From positions 1 through 39,198 of the forward strand of contig JAJRQZ010000144.1 of the NCBI GenBank assembly GCA_024279935.1: a stretch of 39,198 bases of DNA. The letters are read 5' to 3'. The notes beneath the pieces were generated by a model. That model ran no database searches and was not told the origin of the DNA. It saw only the letters and a list, made by a program, of their open reading frames with translations. Below, piece after piece: positions 17,642-27,176 of this stretch (the first letter of the stretch is position 1; every line of letters begins with the position of its first letter). A program made the position numbers and the translations under genes. The DNA comes from Bacteroidota bacterium. GTDB taxonomy: Bacteria > Bacteroidota > Bacteroidia > Bacteroidales > F082.

Positions 17642-17649
17642 TACTTTTG
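17642..17649 (+). promoter_or_regulatory. -7 element (TACTTTTG) upstream of gcvP
   Basis: Matches TAnnTTTG and lies 68 bp before the gcvP ATG. The expected TTTG 19-21 bp upstream is degenerate (CATG), so the call is weak. Confidence 0.35.
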
Positions 17650-17717
17650 CCGCCGATTGTTTATTAAATAACAACACTAAAGGAAATAGAAATTCTTCAA
17701 AAAAACATTTTTTGATA

Positions 17718-20597
17718 ATGAGCAATAACACTTTTTTAAAACGCCATAACGGCCCGTCGTCCCGGGACGTTGAACGCATGCTAAAAAGCATAGGTTTGAA
17801 ATCGATGGATCAACTAATCGATGAGACAGTTCCATCAAAGATTCGCTTTCGAAAACCGTTGGATATTGAAGCCGGCATGAGTGAGCGAGAATATCTAGAT
17901 CACATTAAAGAGGTTTCGAAAAAGAACAAGGTTTTCAAGTCTTTTATCGGTTTGGGATATTATAACAGCATAACACCCTCGGTAATAATGCGCAACGTTT
18001 TCGAAAACCCCGGATGGTACACATCTTATACGCCTTATCAGGCCGAGATTTCGCAAGGCCGCCTTGAAGCATTGCTGAATTTTCAAACTATGGTTTCTGA
18101 TTTAACCGCCCTTCCCCTGGCCAACTCATCTCTTCTTGACGAGGCAACGGCAGCAGCCGAGGCCATGATAATGTTTTTTCATGCGAGGCCGAGGGCACAG
18201 GTAAAATCCAATGCAAATACCTTTCTGGTTTCCGGCCTGATGTTTGAGCAAACCATAGACGTGCTTAAGATAAGGGCTGAATCTAAAGGCATCAATCTTG
18301 TTGTTGTAAACCGTGCCGACTTTAATTTCACCGATGATGTATATGGCTGCATGATTCAATATCCCGACCAAAAGGGAGAAATTGACGATTATACCGATAT
18401 TGCCAAAAAAGCCGGAGAGGCTGGTATTCCGCTTGCTGTTGCCGCCGACCTGATGAGCCTAGTGCTTCTTTCGCCTCCTGGCGAGTGGGGTGCAAGCGTC
18501 GTGTTCGGCAGTTCGCAACGTTTTGGTGTACCATTGGGTTTTGGCGGGCCGCATGCCGCATATTTTGCTACAACAGAGCATTATAAAAGATATTTGCCGG
18601 GACGCATAATTGGGATATCCAGGGACAAAAACGGAAATCATGCCTTACGTATGGCCTTGCAAACGCGCGAGCAGCATATCAAGCGCGAAAAAGCCACATC
18701 GAATATTTGTACAGCCCAGGCATTGCTGGCCATCATGGCCGGTTTTTATGGTCTCTATCATGGAAAGAACGGCTTGAGCGATATTGCCGTTAAAATTCAT
18801 TCCCTTGCAGTGGATTTATCGGAAACCTTGGGAAAGATAGGATATAAACAATTGAACAAGAACTATTTCGACACTCTTTATGTTGAGCTTCCCAAAAACG
18901 CATCCATAAAAGATATAGAGGCTATTGCGCTCGAACAGCAAGTTAACCTCAGATATTTTGAGGATAAGGAACATCTGGGAATAAGCATAGACGAAACAAC
19001 AAGCAGCAAGGATGTGGCTGTAATTGCCGCTATATTGGCCAAGGCGGTGAAAGTTGATGAATTTGAGCTTGACTTTGCCGGTGGTGAGGAAAACCGCAAC
19101 AAATTTATTCCGGCCAAGCTTATAAGGAAATCATCATTTTTGGATCACGAGATTTTTAACAAATACCATACGGAGACCCAAATGATGCGTTATATGACCA
19201 GGCTTGAACATAAGGATCTGGCCCTGAACAGGACAATGATCCCGCTAGGGTCGTGCACCATGAAACTTAATGCCGCTACGGAATTAATACCTGTTTCCTG
19301 GCCCGAGTTTACCGATATCCATCCTTTTGTGCCCAAAAACCAAGCCGGGGGATATTATCATATTATAAGCGAAATGGAAAGGATACTCTGTGAGATAACA
19401 GGCTTTGCTGCCATGTCGTTCCAGCCTAATTCCGGTGCTGCCGGCGAATATACCGGATTGATGACGATAAAGTCATATCAGCAAAGCATAGGACAGGGAC
19501 ATCGCGATATTTGTTTGATCCCGGCTTCTGCCCACGGCACCAATCCTGCAAGTTCGGCCATGGCCGGATATAAGGTAGTTGTGGTTAAAACCGATGAAAA
19601 CGGAAATGTCAACCTTGCCGATCTTAAAGAAAAAGCAGAAGCCAACAAGGACAGTCTTGCCGCAATGATGATTACTTATCCTAGCACCCATGGTGTTTTC
19701 GAGCTAGGGATCGGGGATCTTATTTCCATTATCCACGAAAACGGCGGACAAGTTTATATGGACGGTGCGAATATGAACGCACAAGTAGGTTTGACAAGCC
19801 CGGGTTTTATTGGTGCCGACGTTTGCCATTTGAATTTACATAAAACTTTTGCCATTCCGCACGGAGGCGGTGGCCCGGGAGTAGGCCCTATTGGTGTCGC
19901 TAGCCATTTAAAACCGTTTTTGCCGGGTCATGTTTATGCTGAAACAGGTGGGGAAAACGCCATGAGCGCCATTGCGGCAGCACCTTTCGGCAGCGCCCTG
20001 GTTTTACTGATTTCTTATGCGTATTTAAAGCTTTTAGGTGGTGAGGGATTAACGGAAGCCACAAAAACGGCCATACTGAACGCCAATTACCTAAAAGAAA
20101 AACTGAAAGCACATTATCCTATTTTATATACGGGCGAAAACGGCCATATAGGACATGAGATGATCCTGGACTGCAATGAGTTCAGCAAGACTGCCGATAT
20201 TGCTGTTATCGATATAGCCAAACGATTAATGGATTATGGTTTTCATGCCCCTACGGTAGCATTTCCCGTTCATGGTACTTTAATGGTTGAGCCTACCGAA
20301 AGCGAGCCCTTGGAGGAGCTTGATTGTTTTGTTGAGGCAATGGTGGCCATACGTGAGGAAATTAAACAAATTGAAGACGGTAAAGCCGTGAAGAATAACA
20401 ATTTGGTTTCGAACGCCCCCCATACGGCCGAAGAATTATTGTCCGACAATTGGGAATTTCCATATTCGCGCCAAAAAGCAGCCTATCCGTTGGAGTGGGT
20501 AAAAGACGGAAAATACTTTACTCCTGTTGCTAAAGTTGACGATGCTTATGGCGACAGAAACCTTTGCTCTTGTTTGCCGGTTGATGAATATTTATAA
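17718..20597 (+). CDS. gcvP: glycine dehydrogenase (decarboxylating), P protein of glycine cleavage
   Basis: 959 residues from ATG 17718; a TTG two codons earlier is less likely because MSNNTFLKRHNGPS is the usual start. It is the long single-chain P protein with both halves fused. The PLP-binding lysine is ~K709 in LHKTFAIPHGGGGPG, and the PLGSCTMKLNAA and PNSGAAGEYTGL motifs are intact. It decarboxylates glycine and passes the aminomethyl group to lipoylated GcvH. gcvT and gcvH are not adjacent, as is common in Bacteroidota. It is transcribed alone with its own terminator. Confidence 0.96.
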   Translation: MSNNTFLKRHNGPSSRDVERMLKSIGLKSMDQLIDETVPSKIRFRKPLDIEAGMSEREYLDHIKEVSKKNKVFKSFIGLGYYNSITPSVIMRNVFENPGWYTSYTPYQAEISQGRLEALLNFQTMVSDLTALPLANSSLLDEATAAAEAMIMFFHARPRAQVKSNANTFLVSGLMFEQTIDVLKIRAESKGINLVVVNRADFNFTDDVYGCMIQYPDQKGEIDDYTDIAKKAGEAGIPLAVAADLMSLVLLSPPGEWGASVVFGSSQRFGVPLGFGGPHAAYFATTEHYKRYLPGRIIGISRDKNGNHALRMALQTREQHIKREKATSNICTAQALLAIMAGFYGLYHGKNGLSDIAVKIHSLAVDLSETLGKIGYKQLNKNYFDTLYVELPKNASIKDIEAIALEQQVNLRYFEDKEHLGISIDETTSSKDVAVIAAILAKAVKVDEFELDFAGGEENRNKFIPAKLIRKSSFLDHEIFNKYHTETQMMRYMTRLEHKDLALNRTMIPLGSCTMKLNAATELIPVSWPEFTDIHPFVPKNQAGGYYHIISEMERILCEITGFAAMSFQPNSGAAGEYTGLMTIKSYQQSIGQGHRDICLIPASAHGTNPASSAMAGYKVVVVKTDENGNVNLADLKEKAEANKDSLAAMMITYPSTHGVFELGIGDLISIIHENGGQVYMDGANMNAQVGLTSPGFIGADVCHLNLHKTFAIPHGGGGPGVGPIGVASHLKPFLPGHVYAETGGENAMSAIAAAPFGSALVLLISYAYLKLLGGEGLTEATKTAILNANYLKEKLKAHYPILYTGENGHIGHEMILDCNEFSKTADIAVIDIAKRLMDYGFHAPTVAFPVHGTLMVEPTESEPLEELDCFVEAMVAIREEIKQIEDGKAVKNNNLVSNAPHTAEELLSDNWEFPYSRQKAAYPLEWVKDGKYFTPVAKVDDAYGDRNLCSCLPVDEYL

Positions 20598-20610
20598 GCA
20601 CCACGAAATA

Positions 20611-20650
20611 TGCCCGCCTTGGTTTTCATTATCAAGGCGGGCATTTTTTA
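20611..20650 (+). terminator. terminator of gcvP
   Basis: TGCCCGCCTTG pairs with CAAGGCGGGCA around an 11-base loop, followed by TTTTTTA. It also lies just downstream of the convergent metallopeptidase gene. Confidence 0.85.
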
Positions 20651-20661
20651 TTTTTTAAACA

Positions 20662-22302
20662 TTATTTCAATCCCAGGACTTCGGGTCCCTGGATAAAGTA
20701 AATATCGACCGGGATGCCGGCATCGTTAACCCTGTCTAGATCTGCCTGAAGCTGAGGTTTGATAAGCCCGTCTTTTTCTATCCATGCTTTTGCGGCTTCG
20801 TAATCACCATCGCCCTGTAGTTTTAATATTTTCTCCGTTAACCGGGCCGCGGCAATTTTCATTTTCCCCATATCGGTACTGTAGGTTCCGTCGCTATTGC
20901 GGACAAAAGCCCCTTTTTCGAGGAAATAATTGAACCTCAGCATATTTGCCATGCCGTGGGCGCTGCTTGCCCCAAAACGGACAGAGCGGAAAATACCTGC
21001 CATGAAAGTAACATAGTTGTCGATCATTTCAGTCTCGGTAAACTCCCCCATTTCATTTAGTTTGTCAACAAGAAATAAACCTAGAATATCAGCTTTTCCT
21101 TCCTCGATGGCTGAGTATTTTTCCTTTAAGGCCTTGCGTGCCGGGCCTTTTCCGTTAATAGTGTTTTTAATTCCCATACCATGAGCAACTTCATGGAACA
21201 TGGTGTTGGAGAAAAACGCATCGAAAGTAATATATTGACGTTGGTCGGGGGCGATTAAAACATCGGCTATGGGGACAAGTATTTTATCGAATTTGGCCCT
21301 CATTGCATTTTTAAGCTGCAATTTGCGCGTGCCTTTTTGCAGCTGGACCTTCTCGTCGTTGGGTAAGTTTATCGCAATAGTTTTTCCCGCCATATTACAA
21401 TCGCCGGCATAATAAACAACATCATAAGCGTTGAGGTCAACATCGGATCCCGGAGTTTCTGATTTATAAGCCTAGTCAACAGGAAGTTGTGTTTGAAGTT
21501 GAGGAAGGAAGGAGGCATATTTGGAAAGTTTTTCGCTCCAGGCAACATCCTTGATCAAAACGTAAGCCTCGTGTGCTGCCTTATAACCAAACAGTCCGTC
21601 GGTATAATTTTCAATTGGCCCGATTACAATATCCACAAGGTTGTTTTTCATGCCAAGCCATGCCATATCGCTTTCAAAATATTCATCTGTCAGCAATGCA
21701 TGCGCCCTCAAGGTGAGATAATTTGCAAAATCTTTGTCCTCGGCCAGCTTGGCTGCCTCCAAAAGCAATACAGATGCTTTTTCAACATAAGGTTTAAATG
21801 CCTCGTGATACCAAACGGTTTTTAATTTGCCGTTTCCATCTCTTTCAACTTTTGTATAAAGACTTGTTCTATCGGGATTTACCCAGGCTTCAAATTCTTT
21901 TTTCGTCATGTTCTTTGGATAAAACCGGGCACCTTCGGGTTTTGGACCCGCACCTTCGATAAAAGGAGCCAGGTTGTTGAGCTCGTCCCAGGGGCCATAA
22001 TTGATATCGGCATAATGACGTAAACCGGCATTTTTTATGGAAGCCAGGTATTTATCTTTGTTACCGGCGTTCTCCAACCAGAATATTTCATTCATAACGT
22101 CCGCTGCCTCGAACAGTTTTTTCAGCATCTCTTTCTGCTTGTCAGACAAATGCGAAATGTCGGCAGTTAATTTGAAATCGGCATATTTTTTCATTTGATA
22201 AGGAGTTTTTTCCTTTTCTTTTTTTGTTTCCTTTTGCATATCCTCACATGAAGCGAGAAGCAGGGAAAACGACAGCAATACTAAAAAACTATATTTCATC
22301 AT
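20662..22302 (-). pseudogene. M49-like (dipeptidyl-peptidase III-related) zinc metallopeptidase lipoprotein, with in-frame TAG
   Basis: Signal peptide with lipobox LASC (C19), then a region (YADFKLTADISHLSDKQKEML...) typical of Bacteroidota 'peptidase M49/Zn-dependent hydrolase' proteins, with NYGPWDELN, FIEGAGPKPEGA and PIENYTDGLFGYKAAHEA motifs. Zinc motif HEVAH is at 370-374 and the second metal/acid motif EEGKAD at 400-405. Codon 277 (21472-21474) is TAG. The frame continues in homologous sequence AYKSETPGSDVDLNAYDVVYYAGDC through to 20662, giving 546 residues. Homologs as I recall them have a charged or polar residue at this position (LPV.E.YK). It would be a periplasmic or surface peptidase. 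HExxH differs from the HExxxH of true DPP III. Confidence 0.75.
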
Positions 22303-22491
22303 GGTTTATTGATTTTCAAAGACCCTGCGGACAAGGTCTTTTTTGTTTGCTTGCGAAATTAATAATAAGAAGGGAATAAACCCAGCGGGCTGAAAAAAAT
22401 TCATTATTAGATTATGCCTTGGAAATAATATTGTTTTATGACATTGTCGTAGAGAAAAGTTAAAGGATGTTTCCTCACAGGAGATTTTCAA

Positions 22492-23571
22492 TTAATTTAG
22501 TTTCTTTATCTTATCATCCTTTCCCAAACCATCTAGCACCTCGATGTTTATCCCGTCGGAAAGCCCTGTTTTTATATATCGTTTCTCGAAGACCTGCGGT
22601 TCGGTCTCAACTTCCACGAAGACCGTATCGTTCTCGAATTGAAGCAGGCTTTCGGATATAGCAAGAACGCTGTCGGCACGGGCCAAAACGATGTTTGCGT
22701 TTGCACTGTAGCCCGCCCTTATGAACTGGTCGTCGCGAAGTTTCACGTCGGCTTTGATCTCGAACTGTACTGCTCCGTTGACTTCGGCTCCCTTAGGGGA
22801 TATCTTCTCAAGCACGGCATCGAAGCTTACATTTTCCAGTGCGCCAATAACCAGGATCAAAGGCATACCTTCCTTTATCTTCCCTACTTCCGATTCATCG
22901 ATATTGCCCTCGAAAACCATTTCGCCCATGTCGGCAATAGTTGCGATAGTTGTTCCTGCATTAAAGTTGTTGGATTCAATAACCTGAAATCCGATCTCTA
23001 CTGAAATATCAAGTATCATCCCGTCGATGGTTGATTTAACAAGGGTATTTGTAATGCTTCCTTCTTTTTTGGTTTGGCCATCTTCGATCAGTTCCAGGGT
23101 TTCGCGTGCCGTTTTAAGTTCTTCCTTGGCATTTTCGTAAGCCGTCTCATAAGACTCGAAATCGGCCCTGGCGATTACGCCTTCTTCCAGAAGTTCCAGT
23201 TGCCTGTCGTAATTCCTTTTGGCATCCTTTAAATTGATTTTAGCAACGCCTATCCTCGATTTTGCGTTGTTGAGGTTGATCATATTGGGAATGATTTTAA
23301 TTTTTGCCAACAGATCGCCTTTCTTTACAACATCGCCTTCCTCGACATACAGTTTCTCGATAATTCCCGAAACCACCGGTTTTATCTCTATTTCTTTTCT
23401 CGGGTTTACCGAACCCGTGGCCGTGGTCTTTTTTATTATATCCATCACGGCTGGCGATTCAGTCTCGAGCACCACCGGCTTGGTTTGCGATTTCTGATAT
23501 AAAAACTACATGGTATAAGCAATAATGCCCACCAAAATCAATCCCAATAATATTTTAAAAAATTTCTTCAT
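22492..23571 (-). pseudogene. MacA/HlyD-type periplasmic adaptor of ABC exporter, with in-frame TAG at codon 22
   Basis: The natural start is ATG at 23571, reading MKKFFKILLGLILVGIIAYTM, the membrane anchor. It is followed by TAG (23506-23508), then FLYQKSQTKPVVLETESP and an intact adaptor: biotinyl-lipoyl halves around EIEIKPVVSGIIEKLYVEEGD and LVKSTIDGMILDISVEIG, a coiled-coil hairpin (~95-160), and a beta-barrel/MP domain. An internal GTG at 23475 would make a protein without an anchor. The TAG most simply replaces TGG or another aromatic codon of the anchor. It is the last gene of the ATPase-permease-permease-adaptor operon, 58 bp after the second permease. Full length would be 359 residues. 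Confidence 0.78.
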
Positions 23572-23629
23572 GTTTTAATCCTTTATCTTAATTCTATAAA
23601 CTTTTCAACTTCTCAACCCCCAAGATTCC

Positions 23630-24883
23630 TCACTCATCCCTCAAAGCATCAATAGGTTTTATCTGGGTAGCCCTCCTGGCAGGGATTAATCCCGCCAAAG
23701 CACCAGAGACTATCAAAACCACCAATGCAGAAACGGCTTTGTTGAAATCTACTTCCGGATGGTTGAACATTTCGCCCGAGGCCCCGAAATTTATCAACAT
23801 ATAATTTATCAGCTCAAGCAGCCCAACTCCGGCCACCAAACCAACATAGCCTGCTATCGAAGTAAGAAAAACCGACTCAAGAACAATTTGTGTTTGTATG
23901 GCAAGGGGTGTTGCCCCTATTGCCCTTTGAATGCCGATTTCCTTGGTGCGCTCCTTCACCACTATTAGCATTATATTGCTAACGCCTATTACCCCGGCGA
24001 GCAAGGTGCCTATGCCAACAATCCATATCAGGCCGTTAATTCCGTTAAAAAGCGTTTGCATTTTCTTAAATTCCTTTTCCACATTGAACGCCCCTATTGC
24101 CCTATCGTCGGTGGGGGCAACGGAATGACGTTCGCGCAATAGTTTCTTTACTTTCCCAAGAGCCTCGGAGGCCGGGATTTCTTTATGTGAAGTCATTGAA
24201 TACCAAAAAACTATATTGCCAAAATTATAAGTGCGCTGCATGGTGGTGAAAGGCATGAAAATTTGCTGGTTTTCATTTTCGGCCTGTCGGTCGTTTTTCT
24301 TTGACGAAAAAACCCCGACAATTTTAAAGTAAACCCCGTTTATCCTGAGATAATCCCCCATGGGATCTTCATCCGCATCAAACAATTCGTTTTTCACGCG
24401 TTTACCGATAACGATAACCTTTCTTTTCTGTTCGATATCGTTATTGTTGATAAACCTTCCGTCAAGTATGTTTACCGGGTCGATTTCATTCATGTCGGGA
24501 TAATCGCCATGAATATTGTAAGATCCTGTTCTTTCGTTTCTTACAACTGTATTTTGGGCTTGTAGTCGCGGAGCGACATATTCCAGCTCGGGAATGTTGT
24601 CGCGCAAAGCCCTTGTGTCGTCGTTATTGAAATTGTATCGTCTTCCCTTGGGGAAACCTTTAAAAGAAACTGATGTTGGTTGTGTCCAAACGAAGAGGGC
24701 ATTTGTTGCCATATCGCCCATTCCCTGGCTAACGCCATTGTGCAAGCCCTTGCCCGAGCCCAACATTATAACAAGCATGAAGATACCCCAAAACACCCCG
24801 AAGGCGGTGAAGAACGTTCTAAGTTTGTTCTTGCCGAGAGCGTGTAATATTTCGCTAAACTTATCTGTGTCGAAAAGATTCAT
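23630..24883 (-). CDS. MacB/FtsX-type ABC exporter permease (second copy)
   Basis: 417 residues. One N-terminal membrane helix (~22-45, FFTAFGVFWGIFMLVIMLGSG) is followed by a large MacB-type periplasmic domain (~50-280) and three C-terminal helices with the FtsX signature GVIGVSNIMLIVVKERTKEIGIQRAIGATP (written here across ~290-320). It ends KPIDALRDE, the typical FtsX terminus. It is closely similar to the preceding permease over its whole length, so the pair arose by duplication and may work as a heterodimer. It acts in the inner membrane with the ATPase and adaptor. It starts 45 bp after the first permease. Confidence 0.88.
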   Translation of the reverse strand: MNLFDTDKFSEILHALGKNKLRTFFTAFGVFWGIFMLVIMLGSGKGLHNGVSQGMGDMATNALFVWTQPTSVSFKGFPKGRRYNFNNDDTRALRDNIPELEYVAPRLQAQNTVVRNERTGSYNIHGDYPDMNEIDPVNILDGRFINNNDIEQKRKVIVIGKRVKNELFDADEDPMGDYLRINGVYFKIVGVFSSKKNDRQAENENQQIFMPFTTMQRTYNFGNIVFWYSMTSHKEIPASEALGKVKKLLRERHSVAPTDDRAIGAFNVEKEFKKMQTLFNGINGLIWIVGIGTLLAGVIGVSNIMLIVVKERTKEIGIQRAIGATPLAIQTQIVLESVFLTSIAGYVGLVAGVGLLELINYMLINFGASGEMFNHPEVDFNKAVSALVVLIVSGALAGLIPARRATQIKPIDALRDE

Positions 24884-24928
24884 GGCTCAGTTTTTTGCGT
24901 TGTTGGAAATTGATTTATATAAGCTTTA

Positions 24929-26161
24929 TTATTCATCCCTCAAAGCAATTACAGGTTTAACGGATGCGGCTTTCCTGGCTGGGACATAACCGGCAATGGC
25001 TCCTGAGACCACGAGCAAGCCTGTGGCTATCAGGGCAACGTTCATGTTTATCTCGGGATTTGCGAAATAGTCGAGGGAAGGAAGGAAATCCGATACCAGC
25101 TCCAATAGGCCAACACCCAAGACGAGGCCGATATATCCTGCCAAAGCGGTTATTAGAACAGATTCCTGAAGTATTAAGCTTACTATGGAGAAGGGTGTGG
25201 CGCCCAGAGCCTTACGAATGCCTATCTCCTTGGTTCTTTCTTTAACGACTATCATCATAATATTGCTGACGCCAACTATTCCCGAAATAATCGTCCCGGC
25301 CCCAATTATCCAGATAAAGAGCCTGATACCGGCAAAAAGGTTCATGAACTTCTCGTAGTTTTCTATAGAGTTCCATATAAAAACAGCTCGCTGGTCCTCT
25401 GGGTCGAATTTATGTTGTTTGGCTAGCTTTTCCTTTATTTCCTCTACTATCCTTTCGCTTTCCGCAGCACCTACGCCCTCAAAATTCAGTTGTACGGTAT
25501 TAATGTTGTTCCCCATATTAAAAACTCTTTGGGCAGTGCTTATGGGAATATAAGCCCGCAGCAAGTCGCGGTCGGAACCTGGATCGTTGAAAACCCCGAC
25601 CACCTTGAACATCATTCCGCTTATCTTCACATATTTGCCTATGGCATCTTCGCCACTTTTGAACAATGCTTCATAAACCAGTCGTCCGATAACAATGGAT
25701 TTCCGGAAATCATCGATATCCTTTTGGTTTAAGAACCTGCCTTTGATAATTTGTGTTGCTTCAACAAATTTATAATCCGGAAGTATGGCAAAAATATCGA
25801 ATGTGCCGTATTCCGGCCCGTACGAAACAGAATTGGATTGCCATATTCTTGTCCGGGTCGAGCTGTGGGAAACTTTATTTAATGTTTTCAGTAAATCATA
25901 ATCATCGTTCTTAAATTGTATCTGCCTGCCGGCTTTCATTCCCTTGAATGCTTTTGAGGTAGTCCCGGAGTTTATCGAGAGGTAGTTGACCGCATCACCC
26001 TCGAACTCTCGTTTTACGCCATTTTCGAGGCCATAGCCCGAGCCGAGCAAAACCACGAGCATGAAAATGCCCCAGGCCACGCTGAAGCCCGTCAGCAAGG
26101 TTCTTAGCTTGTTCTTGCTGATAGTGTTGAAAATCTCCTGCCATTTGTCAATGTCGAACAT
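24929..26161 (-). CDS. MacB/FtsX-type ABC exporter permease (first copy)
   Basis: 410 residues from ATG 26161 (MFDIDKWQEIFNTISKNKLRT). A longer reading up to 26221 would overlap the ATPase by 50 bp and is not homologous, so I reject it. The layout matches its neighbour: helix ~22-45, MacB periplasmic domain, then three helices with GIVGVSNIMMIVVKERTKEI, ending VKPVIALRDE. It starts 10 bp after the ATPase stop. Family substrates include lipoproteins, peptides, macrolides and siderophores; none can be named here. Confidence 0.88.
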   Translation of the reverse strand: MFDIDKWQEIFNTISKNKLRTLLTGFSVAWGIFMLVVLLGSGYGLENGVKREFEGDAVNYLSINSGTTSKAFKGMKAGRQIQFKNDDYDLLKTLNKVSHSSTRTRIWQSNSVSYGPEYGTFDIFAILPDYKFVEATQIIKGRFLNQKDIDDFRKSIVIGRLVYEALFKSGEDAIGKYVKISGMMFKVVGVFNDPGSDRDLLRAYIPISTAQRVFNMGNNINTVQLNFEGVGAAESERIVEEIKEKLAKQHKFDPEDQRAVFIWNSIENYEKFMNLFAGIRLFIWIIGAGTIISGIVGVSNIMMIVVKERTKEIGIRKALGATPFSIVSLILQESVLITALAGYIGLVLGVGLLELVSDFLPSLDYFANPEINMNVALIATGLLVVSGAIAGYVPARKAASVKPVIALRDE

Positions 26162-26171
26162 AGATTTATTT

Positions 26172-26885
26172 TTATGCCATGTGCTGGGACTCAAGCCATT
26201 TTTTGCGTTGGCCGTTTTCAATTATGCTTTCTATGCGTCCGTCCTTTAGCCTGATAATCCTTTCTGTTTCGGCCGCTATTTCCCGCTCGTGGGTTACTAT
26301 TAAAATAGTTATCCCGCTGGCATGTATTTCCTTGAAAATTTTCATCACCTCAATCGAAGTCTCTGAATCCAAAGCCCCTGTCGGTTCGTCGGCCAGAATC
26401 ACTTTTGGTCTCGAGATAAGGGCCCTGGCAATTGCCAGGCGTTGCTTTTGGCCTCCCGAGAGTTCGTTTGGCAAGTGGTGGGCCCATTCGGCCAAGCCCA
26501 TTTTTTCGAGGTATTCCATTGCCGACTTATTACGAAGCTTGCGAGGGACTTTCTGATAATAAAGCGGTAAGGCTACATTTTCCATTGCGTTTTTAAACGA
26601 AATCAAATTGAAGGACTGAAATACGAAACCTATGAATTTGTTGCGATAAAATGCGGCTTTTTTTTCGCTCAGGTGTTCGATTTTTTCGTCGTTGAGACAA
26701 AAATCGCCGCTGTCATGATTGTCGAGCATGCCTATAATGTTTAGGAGGGTTGATTTCCCTGAGCCCGAGGAGCCCATTATGGAAACCAGCTCGCCCTGGT
26801 TTATTTTAAGGTCGATGCCCTTTAAAACATGAAGGCTGGTCTTACCGGTATAATATGTTTTATTAATGTCCTTTAAAACGATCAT
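26172..26885 (-). CDS. ABC exporter ATP-binding protein (LolD/MacB-type)
   Basis: 237 residues. Walker A GSSGSGKST at 38-46, Q-loop Q90, signature LSGGQ at 142-146, Walker B ILADEP at 163-168 and switch H199 (VTHE) are all intact. It powers the two FtsX-type permeases encoded next in the operon. It is the first gene of the four-gene unit; upstream 291 bp separate it from the divergent histidine kinase. No clear TAnnTTTG promoter was found in front of it. Confidence 0.92.
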   Translation of the reverse strand: MIVLKDINKTYYTGKTSLHVLKGIDLKINQGELVSIMGSSGSGKSTLLNIIGMLDNHDSGDFCLNDEKIEHLSEKKAAFYRNKFIGFVFQSFNLISFKNAMENVALPLYYQKVPRKLRNKSAMEYLEKMGLAEWAHHLPNELSGGQKQRLAIARALISRPKVILADEPTGALDSETSIEVMKIFKEIHASGITILIVTHEREIAAETERIIRLKDGRIESIIENGQRKKWLESQHMA

Positions 26886-27146
26886 TTGTCACTGACATTT
26901 TTTGGTAAAGAAAGCCTAATTACCTTCAGTAATTGTGCCAAAGCTTGTATTTTTCTGAATTACAGTCAAATATATTTTGTCAGATAACCTTAAAAGTGTT
27001 CGGCAAAAACGCAAAGGTGTGCGCTCGCGACCATTTTTGGCTTTTTTGATGATTCGCAAATATCTTATTGTAGGGTAATAGGTCCTTGTTCAAAGTTTAT
27101 TGCTAACTATATTCATCGTTTTTTAAAACAATAAGCCAATAAATAT

Positions 27147-27154
27147 TAAGTTTG
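27147..27154 (+). promoter_or_regulatory. -7 element (TAAGTTTG) upstream of the histidine kinase
   Basis: Exact TAnnTTTG match 22 bp before the TTG start. The -33 position is T-rich but lacks TTTG. The position supports the TTG start because the transcript would begin just ahead of it. Confidence 0.4.
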
Positions 27155-27176
27155 TATTATATTTAAAAAGATTGTT

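Noticed and set aside
3112-23508. TAG read as pyrrolysine or another dedicated 22nd amino acid
   Set aside because: The three genes are unrelated to known pyrrolysine enzymes, no pyl genes are visible, and two other genes use TAG as an ordinary stop.
26162-26221. Longer N-terminus for the first ABC permease
   Set aside because: It overlaps the ATPase by 50 bp and adds sequence unlike the family; MFDIDKW at 26161 matches the start of the sister permease (MNLFDTDKF).
26886-27176. Possible tRNA or small RNA between the ABC operon and the kinase
   Set aside because: No cloverleaf, CCA end or terminator hairpin could be found by eye; only a -7-like element for the kinase is visible.
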